From Candidatus Methanolliviera sp. GoM_asphalt (lineage in GTDB: Archaea > Halobacteriota > Methanoliparia > Methanoliparales > Methanoliparaceae), in assembly GCA_902158745.1 (NCBI GenBank), contig CABGHH010000062.1, positions 1-8,583 of the forward strand: a stretch of DNA of 8,583 bases, read 5' to 3'. The position numbers were made by a program, and so were the translations under genes. Within the stretch, counting starts at the first letter, position 1; every line of letters begins with the position of its first letter. Positions 6,292 to 8,583 of the stretch are shown here, in pieces. The notes beneath the pieces were generated by a model. It saw nothing but the letters and a program-made list of their open reading frames with translations. It ran no database searches and was not told the DNA's origin.

Positions 6292-6447
6292 TTGATCATA
6301 AATCAATACGTAAAATTCTTCAAAGAATGTCATGGCGGCATTTATCCACGCGATGAATTTTACGAAAGATAAGAATTCTAAAATGCGGGATCATCTCTTC
6401 TCTATTTTTATCCTGCTTCCGGCGGCAAGATATCCGGGGTTAATTAT

Positions 6448-6552
6448 TCACTTAAACTGTATGAGGAAGACGTTAATTCCTCTAAGAATACTCTCCACAC
6501 AATATGCACATACATCCGCATCAGGGCAACACAATGGTATAATGATGTTCAT
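6448..6552 (-). CDS. Cysteine-rich mini-protein (34 aa), unknown
   Basis: A 34-residue ORF begins MNIIIPLCCPDADVCAYC, with Cys8, Cys9, Cys15 and Cys18, and ends in a short hydrophobic stretch (VESILRG, then INVFLIQFK). It has one of the best ribosome binding sites of the window (AGAGGAG, eight bases before ATG 6552). It lies 18 bases after another cysteine-rich mini-ORF on the same strand. The CC...CxxC spacing could hold zinc or an Fe-S cluster, or form a disulfide or redox pair. I do not recognise a family. It could be a chance ORF; the ribosome site and the cysteine pattern argue for a real gene. Confidence 0.4.
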   Translation of the reverse strand: MNIIIPLCCPDADVCAYCVESILRGINVFLIQFK

Positions 6553-6570
6553 GTCGAATTCTCCTCTAAA

Positions 6571-6717
6571 TCATTTTGTCAAATCATTTTGTAAATATAA
6601 ACCCAATCTCCCCATCATATCCGGAAAAAGAGGCGCACAACGGCGAATAAGAGGATCCCAGCATAGACAACCCATAGCATTACAATCACCACATAAATTT
6701 ATTAATCTTGCTCTCAT
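6571..6717 (-). CDS. Cysteine-rich mini-protein (48 aa), unknown
   Basis: A 48-residue ORF from ATG 6717, preceded by GAGAGG, carries Cys9, Cys12, Cys17, Cys19 and Cys27 in LCGDCNAMGCLCWDP and RRC. The rest (PLFPDMMGRLGLYLQNDLTK) has no cysteine. An in-frame ATG at 6759 would add 14 residues but has no better ribosome site. The first 32 bases overlap the end of the broken lipoprotein frame. The CxxC-x4-CxC pattern resembles small zinc or Fe-S binding modules, but I cannot assign a family. A tandem 13-base near-repeat (acaaaatgattt twice) spans its stop codon, just before the ribosome site of the next mini-ORF. Confidence 0.45.
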   Translation of the reverse strand: MRARLINLCGDCNAMGCLCWDPLIRRCAPLFPDMMGRLGLYLQNDLTK

Positions 6718-7150
6718 ATTTTTTCCTCTCGTCATATTTTTTAATTCGTATATAAACATCAGTTACACAGTTCATCGGATTCTCTAAAATAACGTAATAT
6801 TTAAAATCGCTATGGGGAGGATGGAAGGTATAACTTCCTTCGAGCATATATTTTCCTCCATTCCAATACTTATAAAGACTTTCCGTTTACAAATTGTATA
6901 TAATCCCATCTATCCAATATCTTCAAATTTATTGGATGTCCATCTGTCTTTATAAATATTACATATTCAGGGTAATCTTCAGGCAAAATGCCAAACAGAT
7001 CGATCGAAAAATTCGATACCCATGCGGAGCTATTGAAACCACTGTATTTAGCTGTTCCTCGTGTGCATCACAGTGATTTCCAATTTGAGGGAAAATACAT
7101 CCCGCGATGAGCATTAAAACCACTAAAATTTTAAGTCTCCTCGACATCAT
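6686..7150 (-). pseudogene. Secreted lipoprotein gene broken by two one-base shifts
   Basis: Three successive frames join into one protein of about 154 residues. Frame one (ATG 7150 or 7147) gives MSRRLKILVVLMLIAGC, a lipoprotein signal peptide with lipobox-like LIAGC, then NHCDAHEEQLNTVVSIAPHGY. After a one-base shift near 7006-7014 (a five-A run) frame two gives FSIDLFGILPEDYPEYVIFI, KTDGHPINLKILDRWDYIQ and FVNGKSL, with stop at 6870. After a second shift near 6878-6884 frame three gives LYKYWNGGKYMLEGSYTFH, PPHSDFKYYVILENP and TDVYIRIKKY, ending at TGA 6686. The GSYTF...Y.VILENP...VYIRI layout looks like a GOLD/emp24-like or carbohydrate-binding-module-like beta sandwich; that is inference. 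Only the first frame starts normally. Either a pseudogene or two indel errors in the assembly; both shifts are at short A/T-rich runs. Confidence 0.7.
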
Positions 7151-7180
7151 TTCTGATCTTGGTAAGCGTATGATCAAACC

Positions 7181-7195
7181 GAATATAATATTTTC
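7181..7195 (-). promoter_or_regulatory. TATA-like box upstream of the broken lipoprotein gene
   Basis: On the minus strand aaaatataatattc lies about 35-45 bases before the lipoprotein ATG, the right distance for an archaeal promoter with a short leader. The strong ribosome binding site seen for neighbouring genes is not evident here (aagatcagaa before ATG). Confidence 0.35.
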
Positions 7196-7225
7196 TCTTT
7201 TTCCAAACGCCGTTTCGACCAGCTC

Positions 7226-7249
7226 ATCGGAGCGGGATCTCCGATTTTT
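7226..7249 (+). terminator. Perfect 7-bp stem-loop followed by T-run
   Basis: ATCGGAG-CGGGAT-CTCCGAT is a perfect stem with a six-base loop, directly followed by TTTT on the plus strand, so it has the form of an intrinsic terminator for plus-strand transcription. No convincing plus-strand gene ends here. It may act as a two-sided insulator upstream of the lipoprotein gene, or be a relic of the inserted segment. Confidence 0.35.
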
Positions 7250-7277
7250 ATCTCTCATTCTTTAAAGTGCTACCGAA

Positions 7278-7311
7278 GGTGCACGCAGGTTGAAAGGGTG
7301 CCCACCCTTCA
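7278..7311 (-). repeat. Intergenic repeat copy after gatA
   Basis: Reading with gatA, this element begins one base after its TAA stop with tgaagggtgggcaccctt, then tcaac, then ctgcgtgcacc. The first 23 bases match the post-leuD unit (2397-2419) at 18 positions; the last 23 match the gatB-leader copy exactly. AAGGGT-GCCC-ACCCTT (plus strand 7294-7309) can form a small hairpin right after the stop codon, which may also act in termination or protect the 3' end. Confidence 0.7.
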
Positions 7312-7312
7312 T

Positions 7313-8583
7313 TTAAAGCAACCCCGATACCTTCTTCTGATGATCTGTATTCTCTTCATAAATTTTAGCAATATTTATTATCGTCTCCTCATCGAAAGCC
7401 CTTCCGATGAGCTGTATGCCTATTGGCAGCCCTTCTGAAAACCCGCATGGTATAGAAACAGATGGAAGGCCCGTTAAATTTACTGGAACAGTATATATAT
7501 CAGATAGATACATCGAGATTGGGTCTTCTATCTTCTCACCAAGCTTAAAAGGTTTATAGGGCATTGTGGGAGAAACGATCGCATCTAATTTCCTTTTCCT
7601 GAATGCCCCCTCAAAATCTTTTATTATTAAATTTCTCACCTTCAACGCCTTCAGGTAATATTTACCGTAGTATCCCGCGGATAGAGAGAACGTTCCCATA
7701 AGTATTCTTCTCTTCACCTCCTTCCCAAAGCCTTCGGCTCTTATCCTGGAGAAGGTCGTATCCCAATCGAGATCCTTTCCCCTCAAGCCATATCTGACAC
7801 CGTCATATCTCGCCAGATTGGAGGATGCCTCGCTCATCGCGATGATATAATAAGAAGAGAGGGCATATCTCAAATTTGGAAGATCTATCTCCTCGTATTC
7901 GATGCCCAGATCCTCCAATTTATGGATTGCATTCCATACATGTTTAAGAACATCTTCTTCCACCCCATCAAAGAACTGTGTCAAAACTCCGATCTTTCCA
8001 AACTTCTCTGAGGATCTTCGATAGAGAGCCGGATCTATAGAGGTGGAATCCCTCGAGTCTTTTCCAGATATGACATCTAAAAGAAGAGAAGCGTCTTCTA
8101 TGGAAGAACCCATCATTCCCACGCATTCAAGGGAATTGGCATAAGCTATTAATCCATATCTCGATACGAAGCCATAGGTCGGTTTTATTCCTGATATTCC
8201 GCAGAAGGATGCGGGGCACCTGACAGATCCACCAGTATCCGTTCCTAAAGAGGCTATACATTCACCAGATGCTACCGCTGCGGCACTTCCACCAGAAGAA
8301 CCTCCGGGAACTCTATCTTCATCCCAAGGATTTCTCGTCGGACCAAAGAAACTCGTCTCCGTGGTAGTACCCATTGCGAATTCATCCATGTTCGTCTTTC
8401 CAACGATTATTGCACCCTCCTCTTTCAATCTCTCGACCACTGCGGCGTCGTAAGGCGGAACGTATCCCCTTAAGATCTTTGAGGCACAGGTTGTCTCTAT
8501 CCCCTTCGTGGAGAGATTGTCCTTTACAGCGATCGGCATTCCGAGGAGTTTTCCCTTTCCTCCATTTTTATCTATCTCCCTTG
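7313..8583 (-). CDS. gatA: Aspartyl/glutamyl-tRNA amidotransferase subunit A (5' end outside window)
   Basis: This amidase-signature subunit hydrolyses glutamine and delivers ammonia to GatB. About 422 residues are visible. The frame runs off the window end, and by comparison with GatA enzymes of known structure about 60 N-terminal residues are missing. The ATG at 8539 is internal, since REIDKNGGKGKLLG precedes it in frame. The catalytic Ser-cisSer-Lys set is intact: Lys in MPIAVKDNL (codon 8524-8522), cis-Ser in PGGSSGGSAAA (8299-8297) and nucleophile Ser in TDTGGSVR (8227-8225). Their spacings of 75 and 24 residues equal those of the S. aureus enzyme. The C-terminal half shows SPTMPYKPFKLGE and GLPSVSIPCGF with GLPIGIQLIG, as usual. 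gatC is not visible. gatB lies downstream on the same strand, but 1.13 kb away. Confidence 0.96.
   Translation of the reverse strand, partial: REIDKNGGKGKLLGMPIAVKDNLSTKGIETTCASKILRGYVPPYDAAVVERLKEEGAIIVGKTNMDEFAMGTTTETSFFGPTRNPWDEDRVPGGSSGGSAAAVASGECIASLGTDTGGSVRCPASFCGISGIKPTYGFVSRYGLIAYANSLECVGMMGSSIEDASLLLDVISGKDSRDSTSIDPALYRRSSEKFGKIGVLTQFFDGVEEDVLKHVWNAIHKLEDLGIEYEEIDLPNLRYALSSYYIIAMSEASSNLARYDGVRYGLRGKDLDWDTTFSRIRAEGFGKEVKRRILMGTFSLSAGYYGKYYLKALKVRNLIIKDFEGAFRKRKLDAIVSPTMPYKPFKLGEKIEDPISMYLSDIYTVPVNLTGLPSVSIPCGFSEGLPIGIQLIGRAFDEETIINIAKIYEENTDHQKKVSGLL

Noticed and set aside
6193..6333. 46-codon minus-strand ORF (MTFFEEFYVLIYDQAH...) just before gatB
   Set aside because: It has no ribosome binding site, and it overlaps the likely gatB TATA region and the intergenic repeat; best explained as chance.
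6332..6787. 151-codon plus-strand ORF across the gatA-gatB gap
   Set aside because: It runs antisense to the mini-ORFs and the lipoprotein tail, which show better coding character and ribosome sites. Its own translation has no recognisable domain and looks like a shadow frame.
6959..7258. Longer start (7258) for the lipoprotein ORF
   Set aside because: The extra 36 residues would bury the signal peptide and cross the 7226-7245 stem-loop and the TATA-like box. The ATG at 7150 or 7147 places the lipobox correctly.

Overview
This is a moderately AT-rich window that most likely comes from an anaerobic archaeon, probably euryarchaeal in the broad sense. The evidence is an archaeal-type topoisomerase I with C-terminal zinc ribbons, the GatA and GatB subunits of tRNA amidotransferase, TATA-like boxes upstream of several genes, GGAG/GAGGT ribosome binding sites, and oligo-T runs where transcription should end. 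I cannot name the lineage from sequence alone.

Layout. Positions 1-1470 form a 1.45 kb block bounded by two arms of an imperfect inverted repeat (15-199 and 1284-1469, about 87% identical by eye). Inside it lie a SixA-type phosphohistidine phosphatase (266-718) and a cysteine-containing hypothetical gene (723-1049). The latter appears to continue in another frame to 1389, so it looks frameshifted. Positions 1532-1749 hold a decayed butyrate kinase C-terminus with one frameshift and one in-frame internal deletion. A LeuD/aconitase-type small subunit gene follows (1895-2395). The rest is on the minus strand and reads right to left: gatA (8583-7313, its start lies beyond the window), a 1.13 kb gap, gatB (6183-4720), and topA (4732-2597), which overlaps gatB by 13 nt. 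The gap between gatA and gatB is not empty. It contains a lipoprotein gene broken by two single-base shifts (7150-6686) and two very short cysteine-rich ORFs (6717-6571 and 6552-6448), each with a plausible ribosome binding site.

A short intergenic repeat links distant parts of the window. Copies lie directly after the stop codons of leuD (2397-2452) and gatA (7311-7278), each one base past the stop. A third copy lies in the gatB leader (6245-6223), where it forms a strong hairpin. The two minus-strand copies share 23 identical bases and bracket the gap between gatA and gatB.

How the genes work together: GatA and GatB, with a GatC not seen here, form the GatCAB amidotransferase, which in archaea generally makes Asn-tRNA(Asn). 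topA is coupled to gatB by overlap. The leuD product needs a large subunit that is not in this window. I see no convincing defence, CRISPR or transposase system. The least explained material is the pair of cysteine-rich mini-ORFs, the post-stop repeat family, and the inverted-repeat block around sixA.
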